Assembly: GCA_021796385.1 (NCBI GenBank)
Contig: JAJYXQ010000059.1
Location: 27,546 to 91,545, forward strand
Source: Thermoplasmata archaeon
GTDB taxonomy: Archaea > Thermoplasmatota > Thermoplasmata > Lutacidiplasmatales > UBA184
DNA length: 64,000 bases
Direction: 5' to 3'
Part shown: positions 25,133-34,049 of the stretch, in pieces
Position numbering within the stretch: position 1 is the stretch's first letter
Layout: each line of letters opens with the position of its first letter
Position numbers and translations under genes: made by a program
Notes under the pieces: model-generated
The model's input: only the letters and a program-made list of their open reading frames with translations
Told to the model about the DNA's origin: nothing
Database searches by the model: none

Positions 25133-28100
25133 CGGTCCTGTCCCTTGTCGTCGTGGCGGGGCCACCACCACACGACGACATTCGCGATGAGGAGGGCCGC
25201 AGCCCCGGCCAGGAGAACGTACCAAAGGAACGGGGTCCCGGGGGCGGGAGCTCCGGCTTGGATGATAATCTGGACCGAAGCGGAGACCTTCGCTCCATCG
25301 GCGTCCGTAACGATCAGGGTCACAAGGTATGTCCCGGCCGAGGCGAAGTGGCAGGGGGAAACGGCGGTCGCCATGAACTGGCAAGCCGAGGGGGTGACGC
25401 TCCAGTAGTAGAGGTAAGGTCCGCTACCCCCGGTGACGTCCGCCGTGAACGTCACGGTCGAACCGATGGTGGCGGGGTTCGCGCTGGGGAGCACGGCGGA
25501 GAGGACCAAGGGGGGAGCGACCTCGAGTTGGCCGACCAGGGCGCTCGCCATGGTTCCGCTGGAATCGTTGACGGCAACCGAGATGGTATAGTTGCCTGGG
25601 ACTTCCGGGGTACAGTCCAGCGTAGAAGTGTCGGCTGTGGTGCAACCGGGGGGCAGACCACTCCAAGTATAGGCGTCAGTACCGGTTCCCCCGGTGGCCG
25701 TGACCGCGAGCGAAGTCGTGCTTCCCACTTGGATGTGTCCCGGGGTGATGTTGGTAGAGGTGATGGTGACGGGAGGCTGGACCTCAAGTTCGAGGACGGC
25801 GCTCTTCGCCGAGAAGCCGCGGGCATCCGTCACGGTGGCTTGGATGCCGAAGGTGCCTCCCGCGGATGGGGTACATTGGATCTGGGGGCTGTCCTGCGAG
25901 GCACACCCTGGGGGAAGACCGGACCATGTGTAATGGACCGGACCGATCGCGTACTGAGGCGTCACGGAGAGTGTGACTGGGGTCCCGGCATCCAAGGCTG
26001 GCGGCGTAGGTCGGATCGCTGAAAGACCGATAATGGGGATGATGGCCATGGTCATGTTACGCAGGGCCTGCGAGCCATTCGCAGATTGGACCTCCCCGAC
26101 GACCACGGCATTGCCGTTGGAAACCGTCATTTGGGCGGAGTCGAGGTGGCGCCATGGAATGTAGTGCAGTAGCGTTGAGCCATCGTTCGTGAGGAGGAAG
26201 ATGCCCACCCCATCACTGGCCGAGACCGCAAGGAGGTAGCTGCCTCCATAGCTTTCGATCTGGGCGTGCGAGACATTGTTCCCTCCGGTCCAGTGTGCGA
26301 CGACACTGCCGGTGGACGCCTGGATCACATCCAAAACGGAGGTCGTCGAGTTCCGGTACAGGACCCCGATGTCCCCGGTAGAGCCTGAGACCCCGGTGAC
26401 CGAGGTGACGTTGTACCCGGGGAGGGTCGGGACCGTCCACGCTCCATTGGAAGAGAGGTTCAGGACATGTTGCCCGAGGTACATGTCCTGCCACGAAACG
26501 AGGCCCGAGGAACAATCGAAGGACTCGATCTGGGAGGCGTCGGAAACGGTCGCGTTGTAGACTTCGAGGCCCGTGGCGAGGTCGTATTCCACGAGGTTCC
26601 CCGTATGGGCAAAGATCGTCGGTGTGTCGAGGAAGACCAGCCGGGGGTCTGCCCCGCAGGCGGAATAGACCGGCGAGGAGGGGAACCCCCAGTTCGAGAT
26701 CGTGTGCATCGCACCCCAGGAACCCGTCTGGGTGTTCAGGGTGGCATACTGGAGATCGGTATGGCTCAGGGCGAAAGGCGACGGGGCGGTCGACTCTGAA
26801 TCGGGCAAGGCCAGCCATGTGGCTAAGAGCGACCCATCGGGAAGGGTGGCTAGGGAAGGTTGGAACGAGGTCTCCCCCGGAACCGCGGGCATGGAGACCC
26901 TCCCGACCGTACGTCCGATCGGGTCAACATGGAGAAGGCCGACGGTGAGGCCGAGGGGTCTCGGAACCGAGACGTTGTCCGTGGCATACGCTATGTAAGA
27001 GCCATTGGAGGTACTGGCGGTCGCATAGGAGCCCTCGGGGTACGTGTCGCCCATCAGTGTGCCGTTCAGGGCTCCGGGCACCCAGAGCCACTGTTGATAG
27101 CCCGTCCCATTGTAGTACCGGGGTCCGATGACGAAGGACCCGTTCGATCCGGTTCCATTTCCGGGATGGTGGATGCCGGGCGTGGGGTTCCCCTCCTGCC
27201 ACCATGTTCCCTGGATGATGTTGATCTGAGTGGACCAGAAGAGTGCGCTGACCGCCACATAGACGGTACCGGAGATGATCATGCCCCGAAGGAAAGGGTT
27301 GTTGGTCTGGAGATAGATGTCGAATTCGAGGTTTCCGCCCAGGGATACCCCGAAACCCAAGATGCTTATCCCCACCGCGACCCCGATGATGAGCTTGATC
27401 AAGGTCTCCAGATTGACGATCTTGGCCGGAAGGATGCCGAGCAAGAGGGGGCCTCCCTGTTTCTCGCTCAGCCATAGCGTCACTCCTACGCTCAAGGTGA
27501 AAGTGAACGTGATGCTCAACCCGATGGTACCGACCCCGGGGAGCGAAAAGCCGAAGGGCGTGACGGGGATCGTGGCCCCAACCGTGGTCGAGACCGTCAC
27601 CCCGACACTGAGATTGGTCAAGACCAGGTTCGAGACGAAGGTGGAACCTTGGAGCGTCTGGACGATCTGCCATTTTCCCTGGGCGCTGGCTGTGACCGAT
27701 ATGTTGAAAGGGAGATCGGCGATCTTGAAGGAGGGGAAGGCGTACGCCCCGGTGAGCCCGACGGCCCCGCTCGAAGATATCGAGAGCGTGATGGAGATGG
27801 GAGAGACGAGAGCAGCCGCTCCGCTCAACGGGCTCGGAAGACTGGCCCCTAACTCCTTCGCAAAGTTCAACTTGAGGGTGGCTGAGAGCGTCCACGACCA
27901 GTTGAAGGGAGCGTATCCGGTCCCCGCTCCCGGCTGGGAAACCGTGCTCGAGTAGCTGACGAGGCCCGAATGGTTGAGCGTGGGTATCACGAAGTTCCAG
28001 AGAGTGCTGAGGAAGAGGTCCGGCTCCACGAGCCCGAACTCGTTGGAATTGCCCACGGGAAAGTAGGGCTCCTTCGCCGCCCCACTCGTGGCATTGAGAT

Positions 28101-30264
28101 CGAGCACAGTGTGGACCACGGCGCACTGGAACTCGACCTGGAATTCGATCTGCTGGAAATTCCCCATCGTGAGTATCGCACTCTGTGGAACGTTCACGAG
28201 CCACACCATCTGGCCGCTGGGGTAAACCTGGGAAGTTTGGACCGTCAGGGACTGCTGGCCCACGAGGTCCGCCTGGACTTGGATTGGGTACCACGTCGAG
28301 GGAGAAGAGTAGCTGTAAGCGTTCGCCCATGCGACGACCCCAAAGTCGTTCCCCGTGTTGGGAGCGAAGCCGGGCCCGAGTTCCGAGAATTGGCTCAGCC
28401 CGGGGTACATGACGGCATACTGCCGGTAGAAGTGGATCGTGAGCGGTGAGGGTTCCACTTCGACGGGGGTCGGACCGGAGGTCCCAGTCTCATTGGCAGT
28501 ATCGGTTACTGTGACGGTGATATTGAAGAAGTTGGCCCAGGGGTTGTTCCCGCAAGCACTGTTCAGGACGGGGACGCACCAGGCCTGGTTGGCCCGAGGC
28601 CCGGGGTTGTACTGGGTGGGGCCGGGTCCGCACCCGCTGGGATTGTCGTTGTTGACCCAGCTCCGGTCGTAGCTCGTGTAGTGGCCCGTTCCACCGAGAA
28701 CGGTCACATTGAGCCAAAGGGCCGTCCCGGAGGTGGCATTCTCGGGGGCGGCGTAGATCTCGGGAGTGACTGGGAGCCAGAACCTCCATGTGTCGAAGTT
28801 CACCCAGTTCCACTGGTAGGGATTAGCCATTCCACCATAGAGGATCACGCACCCGTGGGGAAGGGTAGGGTTCCCACAGTCGCTGGGCTTGGGGTCGTAG
28901 ACCATCAGGGCTCCTGAGCGCTCGCTGGGTTGGGGCTTGGTCCCGGTTCCCAGACCTGCCAGGGCCGTCAGATTGACCCACGAGTGGGAGATCGGGGAGG
29001 TGGTGTCCCCGACAAAGGCGAACGTTCCGTTCGTCCAGTACGGGTGATTGTATCCTTGGTAGACGCCGTACGCTCCCCCAAAGCTCATCATGAAATCGTT
29101 GGCCGCATTGAACACCCATGGGACCCCATAATCTCCGTTGAGCGAAGAGTCGCAGAACCCCACATCCGCCGGACAACCGGCTTGGATGGGTTGCCACTCC
29201 GGTATGTACGGGGCATAGGGCTGCGGGGCGAGAACGTAATAGTGCGCCCCCTGGGCCGCCCAGCTGGCCGGCACCGATCCCCCGTTTTTGGGCGATTGGA
29301 TCTGCCCGTAAGCGACGTTCGGGTCGCGCATCACGACCTCATGGATGATCGGATCGAACGTAGCTTGCATCGGACCCAGGAACGCCATCGTACCGTAGTT
29401 CTGGGAAAGCCAGAAATTGATGTCGGGGGAAAGGTCGGACCACCCATAGGTCGGCAGATACTCCCATGTGATGTTCACCGAGCCGTTGTCGCACGGGTCA
29501 GAGCAGGTGACGTTCGGTGCGAAACCTCCGATGGCGAGGAGACACCCGCTCATGTTGTAAACGCCAATCGGGTGCACATCGCACGTCGAGTAGTTGGAAT
29601 CCCAGACAAGGCTCGTCCCTCGGACCGGGGGCATGATCGAGGTGCTGTAGAGCGACGTGATCATCGTCTGCTTGGTCACATTCTTCCATGCGCCGTTCGC
29701 GTACTGGAACTCATATTCGGAACTCGTTCCGTTCAGCCCGAAAAGCAAGACCACGCAACCGTTCGTTCCGATGAAACAATTGCTCTTGTCGGGGTCGAAG
29801 GCCATCGAGGGATAGATTCCGAGAAGGTCGTTATAGGGGACAGGGAAAGTGGCATTCACAAGGCTCCAGGTACTGCCGTTCAGTTTCCAGGTTCCCTGGA
29901 AATTGACCTGCATGGTATAGTTGTCCGCCGCGTCGTAGACCATGCCCCCCATCGAAGCATCGTTCTCGACCGCGGTATTGTTCTCCACCAATTGCCAAGG
30001 CGCCGCCCCGCCGGTTTGCGGTACGACGCTCCCGACCGACCCGGGACACTCGGGAAGCCACCCTTTCGGCACGGGACAGTCGGTGGTGGGTCGCGGAGGG
30101 GGGGGAATAGGCTTGGTTTGGGTCTCTTCACCGGAGAGCGATCGGCCCCCGTGAGGGATGGGTGTCGCTAGCACCGAGCCCGCTACGCTTGAGGTCAGCA
30201 GGATCAGGGTGAAGAGGACCGCCGATGCACCTAAACTAAGGGCGTTCCCCCTGAGAGACCGCAT
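25129..30264 (-). CDS. Giant surface protein with propeller-like repeats, hydrophobic central region and Ig-like modules
   Basis: About 1711 residues from ATG 30264, first gene of the three-gene surface operon. The signal is ALSLGASAVLFTLILLTSSVAG. Residues about 80-520 are Kelch-like with many Cys and Trp. A middle region (about 640-1010) is rich in Ser/Thr/Val/Leu and hydrophobic stretches (for example KLIIGVAVGISILGFGVSLGG) with no family match that I know. A second propeller-like section lies at about 1080-1390. Three two-cysteine Ig-like modules (GLPPGC...CTP) come before the final anchor LWYVLLAGAAALLIANVVVWWW. A GTG at 30351 overlapping the bud32 stop would add 29 residues before the signal peptide; I prefer 30264. 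The stop overlaps the next start by ATGA. Confidence 0.85.
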   Translation of the reverse strand: MRSLRGNALSLGASAVLFTLILLTSSVAGSVLATPIPHGGRSLSGEETQTKPIPPPPRPTTDCPVPKGWLPECPGSVGSVVPQTGGAAPWQLVENNTAVENDASMGGMVYDAADNYTMQVNFQGTWKLNGSTWSLVNATFPVPYNDLLGIYPSMAFDPDKSNCFIGTNGCVVLLFGLNGTSSEYEFQYANGAWKNVTKQTMITSLYSTSIMPPVRGTSLVWDSNYSTCDVHPIGVYNMSGCLLAIGGFAPNVTCSDPCDNGSVNITWEYLPTYGWSDLSPDINFWLSQNYGTMAFLGPMQATFDPIIHEVVMRDPNVAYGQIQSPKNGGSVPASWAAQGAHYYVLAPQPYAPYIPEWQPIQAGCPADVGFCDSSLNGDYGVPWVFNAANDFMMSFGGAYGVYQGYNHPYWTNGTFAFVGDTTSPISHSWVNLTALAGLGTGTKPQPSERSGALMVYDPKPSDCGNPTLPHGCVILYGGMANPYQWNWVNFDTWRFWLPVTPEIYAAPENATSGTALWLNVTVLGGTGHYTSYDRSWVNNDNPSGCGPGPTQYNPGPRANQAWCVPVLNSACGNNPWANFFNITVTVTDTANETGTSGPTPVEVEPSPLTIHFYRQYAVMYPGLSQFSELGPGFAPNTGNDFGVVAWANAYSYSSPSTWYPIQVQADLVGQQSLTVQTSQVYPSGQMVWLVNVPQSAILTMGNFQQIEFQVEFQCAVVHTVLDLNATSGAAKEPYFPVGNSNEFGLVEPDLFLSTLWNFVIPTLNHSGLVSYSSTVSQPGAGTGYAPFNWSWTLSATLKLNFAKELGASLPSPLSGAAALVSPISITLSISSSGAVGLTGAYAFPSFKIADLPFNISVTASAQGKWQIVQTLQGSTFVSNLVLTNLSVGVTVSTTVGATIPVTPFGFSLPGVGTIGLSITFTFTLSVGVTLWLSEKQGGPLLLGILPAKIVNLETLIKLIIGVAVGISILGFGVSLGGNLEFDIYLQTNNPFLRGMIISGTVYVAVSALFWSTQINIIQGTWWQEGNPTPGIHHPGNGTGSNGSFVIGPRYYNGTGYQQWLWVPGALNGTLMGDTYPEGSYATASTSNGSYIAYATDNVSVPRPLGLTVGLLHVDPIGRTVGRVSMPAVPGETSFQPSLATLPDGSLLATWLALPDSESTAPSPFALSHTDLQYATLNTQTGSWGAMHTISNWGFPSSPVYSACGADPRLVFLDTPTIFAHTGNLVEYDLATGLEVYNATVSDASQIESFDCSSGLVSWQDMYLGQHVLNLSSNGAWTVPTLPGYNVTSVTGVSGSTGDIGVLYRNSTTSVLDVIQASTGSVVAHWTGGNNVSHAQIESYGGSYLLAVSASDGVGIFLLTNDGSTLLHYIPWRHLDSAQMTVSNGNAVVVGEVQSANGSQALRNMTMAIIPIIGLSAIRPTPPALDAGTPVTLSVTPQYAIGPVHYTWSGLPPGCASQDSPQIQCTPSAGGTFGIQATVTDARGFSAKSAVLELEVQPPVTITSTNITPGHIQVGSTTSLAVTATGGTGTDAYTWSGLPPGCTTADTSTLDCTPEVPGNYTISVAVNDSSGTMASALVGQLEVAPPLVLSAVLPSANPATIGSTVTFTADVTGGSGPYLYYWSVTPSACQFMATAVSPCHFASAGTYLVTLIVTDADGAKVSASVQIIIQAGAPAPGTPFLWYVLLAGAAALLIANVVVWWWPRHDDKGQDR

Positions 30265-30347
30265 GGGGTTGATGCTTCCAACACATCCTACCTGACTAAT
30301 ATCGTTTAGTACCCGCGCGTGCGGGACGGCCCATCGCTTGCGGAAGG

Positions 30348-30998
30348 TCACGAATACCGGACCCGGCCCTTGATCTCCCGGGCTCGAGCGGTGTTCTTCT
30401 TTGCGCCACTAGGATTCCCCAGCGCATATCCGTGTAGGAAGGCCTGGTAGACGATCGGAGGGTCCGGAAGCAACGTGTTGAAGTCCTCCTCCACCAGGTG
30501 GAGGTCGATGCCGAAGTCCTCTAGTTCAGGGGTCCGGGACCCCATGGACATGTCGATGAACGCGATGTCCTTTCCATTCCAAACCACGTTCGACCCCGTC
30601 AGATCACCATGCGACATCCCTCCCGCATGGAGCTTTCCGAGGGCCTCCCCAAGCCGAGCCGCTACCCCTAGCACCTCTTGCTGCGAGGCCTTCCCATCCG
30701 TGAAGACCTCGGTGAGCGTCCGACCCGGGATGCGTTCCATGATGATGGCGAAAGCGGCCTCGTCAATATCGAAGACATGGGGGGTGCGCAATCCCATCCG
30801 CCGAGCTTCCCGTAGGAGACGGACCTCGGCCCGTAATCGTTCGTTCCGGATCCTCCGGTCGAACGCCTCCGCACGATAGGCTTTGGATACCCGGGTCTTC
30901 CGGATGGCTTCGAGCCCGAGGTAGGACTCGGCGACCACGGTCGCCTCCGCTCCGTCGCTCAAGGGAGAGCCGACGGTCTGATGGGCTACTTCTTCCAT
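30348..30998 (-). CDS. bud32: Stand-alone Bud32/PRPK-type kinase of the KEOPS complex
   Basis: A 216-residue small protein kinase. The nucleotide-binding region is GAEATVVAESYLGLEAIRKTR with Lys34. The catalytic loop is HGDLTGSN (residues 130-137), and the DFG-equivalent is FIDMSMGS with Asp149. These are diagnostic of Bud32, the KEOPS ATPase/kinase subunit needed for t6A modification of tRNAs decoding ANN codons. Length is normal for a stand-alone Bud32. Many euryarchaea fuse it to Kae1, but here it is separate and no kae1 is in the window. Its start overlaps the end of the agmatinase-family gene by 13 bases, so the two are co-transcribed. Confidence 0.93.
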   Translation of the reverse strand: MEEVAHQTVGSPLSDGAEATVVAESYLGLEAIRKTRVSKAYRAEAFDRRIRNERLRAEVRLLREARRMGLRTPHVFDIDEAAFAIIMERIPGRTLTEVFTDGKASQQEVLGVAARLGEALGKLHAGGMSHGDLTGSNVVWNGKDIAFIDMSMGSRTPELEDFGIDLHLVEEDFNTLLPDPPIVYQAFLHGYALGNPSGAKKNTARAREIKGRVRYS

Positions 30999-31894
30999 GA
31001 ACGGACAATGGCCTCCCGGGCCAATCGGGCCGCGAGGGCGCTCGTGTTGCCATTGTCATACGGCGGTGAGACTTCCATGAAATCCATGCCGATAAGGCGT
31101 CTACCGACTCTATCCACAACGGCCTTGATGTCCAGTGGGGAGAGTCCGAACGGCTCCGGGGTGCCCGTGCCCCCAGCGTAGGCGGGATCGATGCAATCGA
31201 TGTCCAGGGAAATGTAGATGTCCTTCTTCCCGGCCATCTTCAGGACCTTCTGGATCGCGGCATCCATTCCCGCCCGGTGGACCTGATAGGCGTCGATGTA
31301 CCGAAGCCCGGTCTTTCGTATGCCCTCCGTCTCCTCCCGGGACACGGAGCGCACACCCAGGACCGCGAGGTTCTCGAACCCTACGTGCTCGGCCATCCGC
31401 CGAGAGGAGCAGGCGTGGCTCCGGGGGTCTCCCAGGTACTCTTCCCGGAAGTCCATGTGGGCATCCAGATAGATCACGAAGACCTTCCGGTCCTCCGGGA
31501 TCGCCTCCACGACAGGGGCGGCGCAGGCATGGTCCCCACCCAGGACGATCGGGAACTTCCCGGCCTTCCACAGCGGAGCGAGCGAAGTCCGCAAGGCCTC
31601 AGCCATGTCCGGTGCGTTCCCGAACTCTTCAAGATTCCCGGCGTCGTGGACCGGGACCTCAGAAAGGTCGACTGAGGTCTCTAGGTCGAACGTCTCGAAA
31701 TTCCAAGAATGGGCCCGGATGGCATCCGGTCCGAAGCGGGCTCCCGGCCGGAAGGACGTGGTCCGGTCGAAGGGGACCCCCAGCACCACGTAGCGTGCTT
31801 CATCCAGCGTGGCGTTCGCATCAGCAAACCGGCCCGCTGGCATCGTGCGCATCATGCGGGACACGACCCCAAGGCCCCGAAGAAACCCTTGCAC
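30986..31894 (-). CDS. speB: Agmatinase/arginase (ureohydrolase) family enzyme
   Basis: Up to 302 residues; ATG codons at residues 14, 15 and 18 are plausible real starts because the first 13 residues fall outside the fold. Manganese-ligand motifs of ureohydrolases are intact: GGDHACA (residues 119-125), DAHMDFR (144-150) and DIDCIDPAYAGGTGTPE (231-247). The enzyme would hydrolyse agmatine to putrescine and urea, or a related guanidino compound. Agmatinase is the usual assignment for archaeal members, but substrate cannot be fixed by eye. It is divergent from sufC and followed by overlapping bud32. Confidence 0.88.
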   Translation of the reverse strand: MQGFLRGLGVVSRMMRTMPAGRFADANATLDEARYVVLGVPFDRTTSFRPGARFGPDAIRAHSWNFETFDLETSVDLSEVPVHDAGNLEEFGNAPDMAEALRTSLAPLWKAGKFPIVLGGDHACAAPVVEAIPEDRKVFVIYLDAHMDFREEYLGDPRSHACSSRRMAEHVGFENLAVLGVRSVSREETEGIRKTGLRYIDAYQVHRAGMDAAIQKVLKMAGKKDIYISLDIDCIDPAYAGGTGTPEPFGLSPLDIKAVVDRVGRRLIGMDFMEVSPPYDNGNTSALAARLAREAIVRSWKK

Positions 31895-31930
31895 CGCTGC
31901 TCCATGGCCGCGCCCTGCCTAGCTACAAGT

Positions 31931-31938
31931 TGTTTAAT
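31931..31938 (+). promoter_or_regulatory. TATA-box candidate upstream of sufC
   Basis: TGTTTAATA-type element 31-38 bases before ATG 31970, in the 75-base region divergent from the agmatinase-family gene. Confidence 0.45.
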
Positions 31939-31969
31939 AGCCTTCCATGCTCCAAAGAGCCCGAAGGCC

Positions 31970-32728
31970 ATGACACAAGGACAGGGAACATTGGAAGTCA
32001 AGGACCTCCACGTCTCGGTCGCGGGAAAGGAGATCCTCAAGGGAATATCGCTCACCTTGAAGAAGGGGGAGCTCGTTGCGATCATGGGGCCCAATGGCTC
32101 CGGCAAGAGCACACTGGCCTACGCTCTGGCCGGCCATCCCCGATACACTGTGACGAAGGGAACCGCCACCCTGGACGGGAAGGATATCCTCAGCCAGACT
32201 CCCGATGCGCGGGCCCGGGCCGGGCTCTTCTTGGGGTTCCAGTATCCTGTGGAGGTCTCCGGGGTGTCTCTATCGAAGTTCCTATGGACCGCATACACCC
32301 AGCGACATGTGGCGGAGGAGATCGACATCGATGCTTATCAGGCCCGTCTGGACGGGAACATGGGCCAGTTGGGGGTCGACGGTGCATTCCTCAAGCGCTC
32401 CCTGAACGAAGGCTTCTCCGGCGGGGAGAAGAAGCGTATCGAAGTGCTCCAGATGTCCACCTTGGAACCGGTCTATGCCATCCTAGATGAGCCGGACAGC
32501 GGGCTCGACATCGATGCCGTCCGGGTTGTCGGGGAGAGCATACAGGCCCAGCGCAAACCCGGGATCGGGATCCTCGTGATCACCCATTATCAACGCATCC
32601 TCAAGTACATCAGTCCCGACCGGGTCTATGTGATCGTGGACGGGGTCGTGGTGAAGGAGGGTGGCCGCGAGCTTGCGGAAGAGCTCGAAGTCAAGGGCTA
32701 TGACTGGGTCAAGCCCCCCAGTTCATGA
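31970..32728 (+). CDS. sufC: SufC, ATPase of the Suf/Sms Fe-S cluster scaffold
   Basis: 252 residues from ATG 31970; a longer frame upstream runs antisense through the agmatinase gene and is not coding. Walker A is GPNGSGKST (residues 40-48), the ABC signature FSGGEKKR (149-156) and Walker B YAILDEPDSGLD (169-180), the SufC-specific form. It forms the SufB-SufC complex that assembles Fe-S clusters using ATP. The stop overlaps sufS by four bases (ATGA). Confidence 0.95.
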   Translation: MTQGQGTLEVKDLHVSVAGKEILKGISLTLKKGELVAIMGPNGSGKSTLAYALAGHPRYTVTKGTATLDGKDILSQTPDARARAGLFLGFQYPVEVSGVSLSKFLWTAYTQRHVAEEIDIDAYQARLDGNMGQLGVDGAFLKRSLNEGFSGGEKKRIEVLQMSTLEPVYAILDEPDSGLDIDAVRVVGESIQAQRKPGIGILVITHYQRILKYISPDRVYVIVDGVVVKEGGRELAEELEVKGYDWVKPPSS

Positions 32729-33960
32729 GCATCGAAGACTGCCGTAAGGATTTCCCGATCCTGGGTCGTTCGTTCCATGGACGACCCCTCGTCTATCTGG
32801 ATTCGGCGGCAACCAGCCAGAAGCCTCTCAAGGTGATCGAGGCCGAGGCCGAGTACTACCGCAGCTTGAACGCGAACGTCCATCGCGGTGTCTACGCATT
32901 GTCCGAGGAGGCGACCGCGGGCTATGAGGCTGCACGAGAGCGGGCGGCCCGGTTCGTGGGGGCGAAGGACCCCGAGGAGATCGTGTTCGTGCGCGGGACG
33001 ACGGAGGGCATCAACCTGCTCTCCACCTCGCTCGGCCGTGGAAATCTGCACAGGGGCGATCGGGTGGTCTCTACCGAGATGGAGCACCACTCGAACATCG
33101 TCCCCTGGCAACTTCTGCAACAGGACAAAGGTACCGAGCTGGACTACATCGGCCTGACCGACGATGGCCAATTGGTCCCGGGTGACATCGAGCAGAAGAT
33201 CGTGCGGGGAGTGAAGGTCACGACGTTCACGCACGTGTCGAACGTGCTCGGCACCCTGAACCCGGTGCGAGAGCTCGCCGACCGGGCCCGCGATGTCGGG
33301 AGCCTCTCGATCCTGGACGCCGCTCAGAGCGCTCCGCATCTCAAGCTCGACGTGGAACGGCTCGGGGTCGACTTCCTGGTCTTCTCCGGGCACAAGGTGT
33401 TCGGACCGACCGGGATCGGGGTGGTCTGGGGACGGAAGGAACTCCTGAAGGACATGGCCCCATACATGGGCGGCGGCGAGATGATTCTTGAGGTGGAGAA
33501 GGAGCGGGCCACCTACAAGGACCCTCCGTACCGGTTCGAGGCGGGCACGCCCAACATCGCGGGGGCCATCACGCTGGCGGCTGCCCTAGACTACCTAGAG
33601 CATCTCGGCTGGGAAGAGGTGACAGCACACGACCAGGCGCTGGTGGCGGATGCCTGGAAGCGCCTTTCGGATGCCTTCGGTCCGAAGATCCGTCTGTTCG
33701 GTCCGGCCCCGGAGAAGGGGCACCACGGGGTGGTCTCGTTCGCCCTCAAAGGGGTGCACCCGCACGACATGGCTTCCCTCCTCGATCACGAAGGGATTGC
33801 CGTCCGCGGTGGCCACCACTGTGCCCAACTCATCATGCGTCGTTACGGTGTACCTGCCCTCACCCGGGCCAGCTATGCGATCTACAACACATCGAACGAC
33901 ACCGCGCGTCTTGCCGACGCCCTCGGCAAGGTCGAGGCATTTTTCCGGGGGTCCACGTGA
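32725..33960 (+). CDS. sufS: SufS-type cysteine desulfurase
   Basis: A 411-residue PLP enzyme. It shows TEMEHHSN (His121), the cofactor-binding region SILDAAQSAPH, the Schiff-base lysine in FSGHKVFGPTG (Lys224), and RGGHHCAQ with the catalytic Cys366 in the short-loop position of SufS (group II). It releases sulfur from cysteine as a persulfide for cluster assembly on SufBC. It is coupled to sufC by ATGA, and sufB follows after 89 bases. Confidence 0.95.
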   Translation: MSIEDCRKDFPILGRSFHGRPLVYLDSAATSQKPLKVIEAEAEYYRSLNANVHRGVYALSEEATAGYEAARERAARFVGAKDPEEIVFVRGTTEGINLLSTSLGRGNLHRGDRVVSTEMEHHSNIVPWQLLQQDKGTELDYIGLTDDGQLVPGDIEQKIVRGVKVTTFTHVSNVLGTLNPVRELADRARDVGSLSILDAAQSAPHLKLDVERLGVDFLVFSGHKVFGPTGIGVVWGRKELLKDMAPYMGGGEMILEVEKERATYKDPPYRFEAGTPNIAGAITLAAALDYLEHLGWEEVTAHDQALVADAWKRLSDAFGPKIRLFGPAPEKGHHGVVSFALKGVHPHDMASLLDHEGIAVRGGHHCAQLIMRRYGVPALTRASYAIYNTSNDTARLADALGKVEAFFRGST

Positions 33961-34004
33961 ACGGCCGCCCGTCCCTCCCGGTCCGCCATGCAACGTGTCA
34001 AAAG

Positions 34005-34012
34005 GTATAAAT
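34005..34012 (+). promoter_or_regulatory. TATA box of sufB
   Basis: GTATAAAT preceded by an A-rich BRE-like AAAG. A second AT motif (GGTTAAAT at 34023-34030) lies closer to ATG 34050. sufB can therefore be transcribed independently of sufCS. Confidence 0.55.
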
Positions 34013-34049
34013 ACTGAACGGTGGTTAAATCGCTCCGAAGGTAAAGCCC

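Noticed and set aside
30265..30351. Upstream GTG start for the giant surface protein overlapping bud32 by GTGA
   Set aside because: It would put 29 non-hydrophobic residues before a standard signal peptide. The coupling-style overlap keeps it possible but less likely than ATG 30264.
31135..31969. Large plus-strand frames opposite the agmatinase-family gene
   Set aside because: They are Arg/Pro/Gly-rich shadows; the ureohydrolase motifs on the minus strand are decisive.
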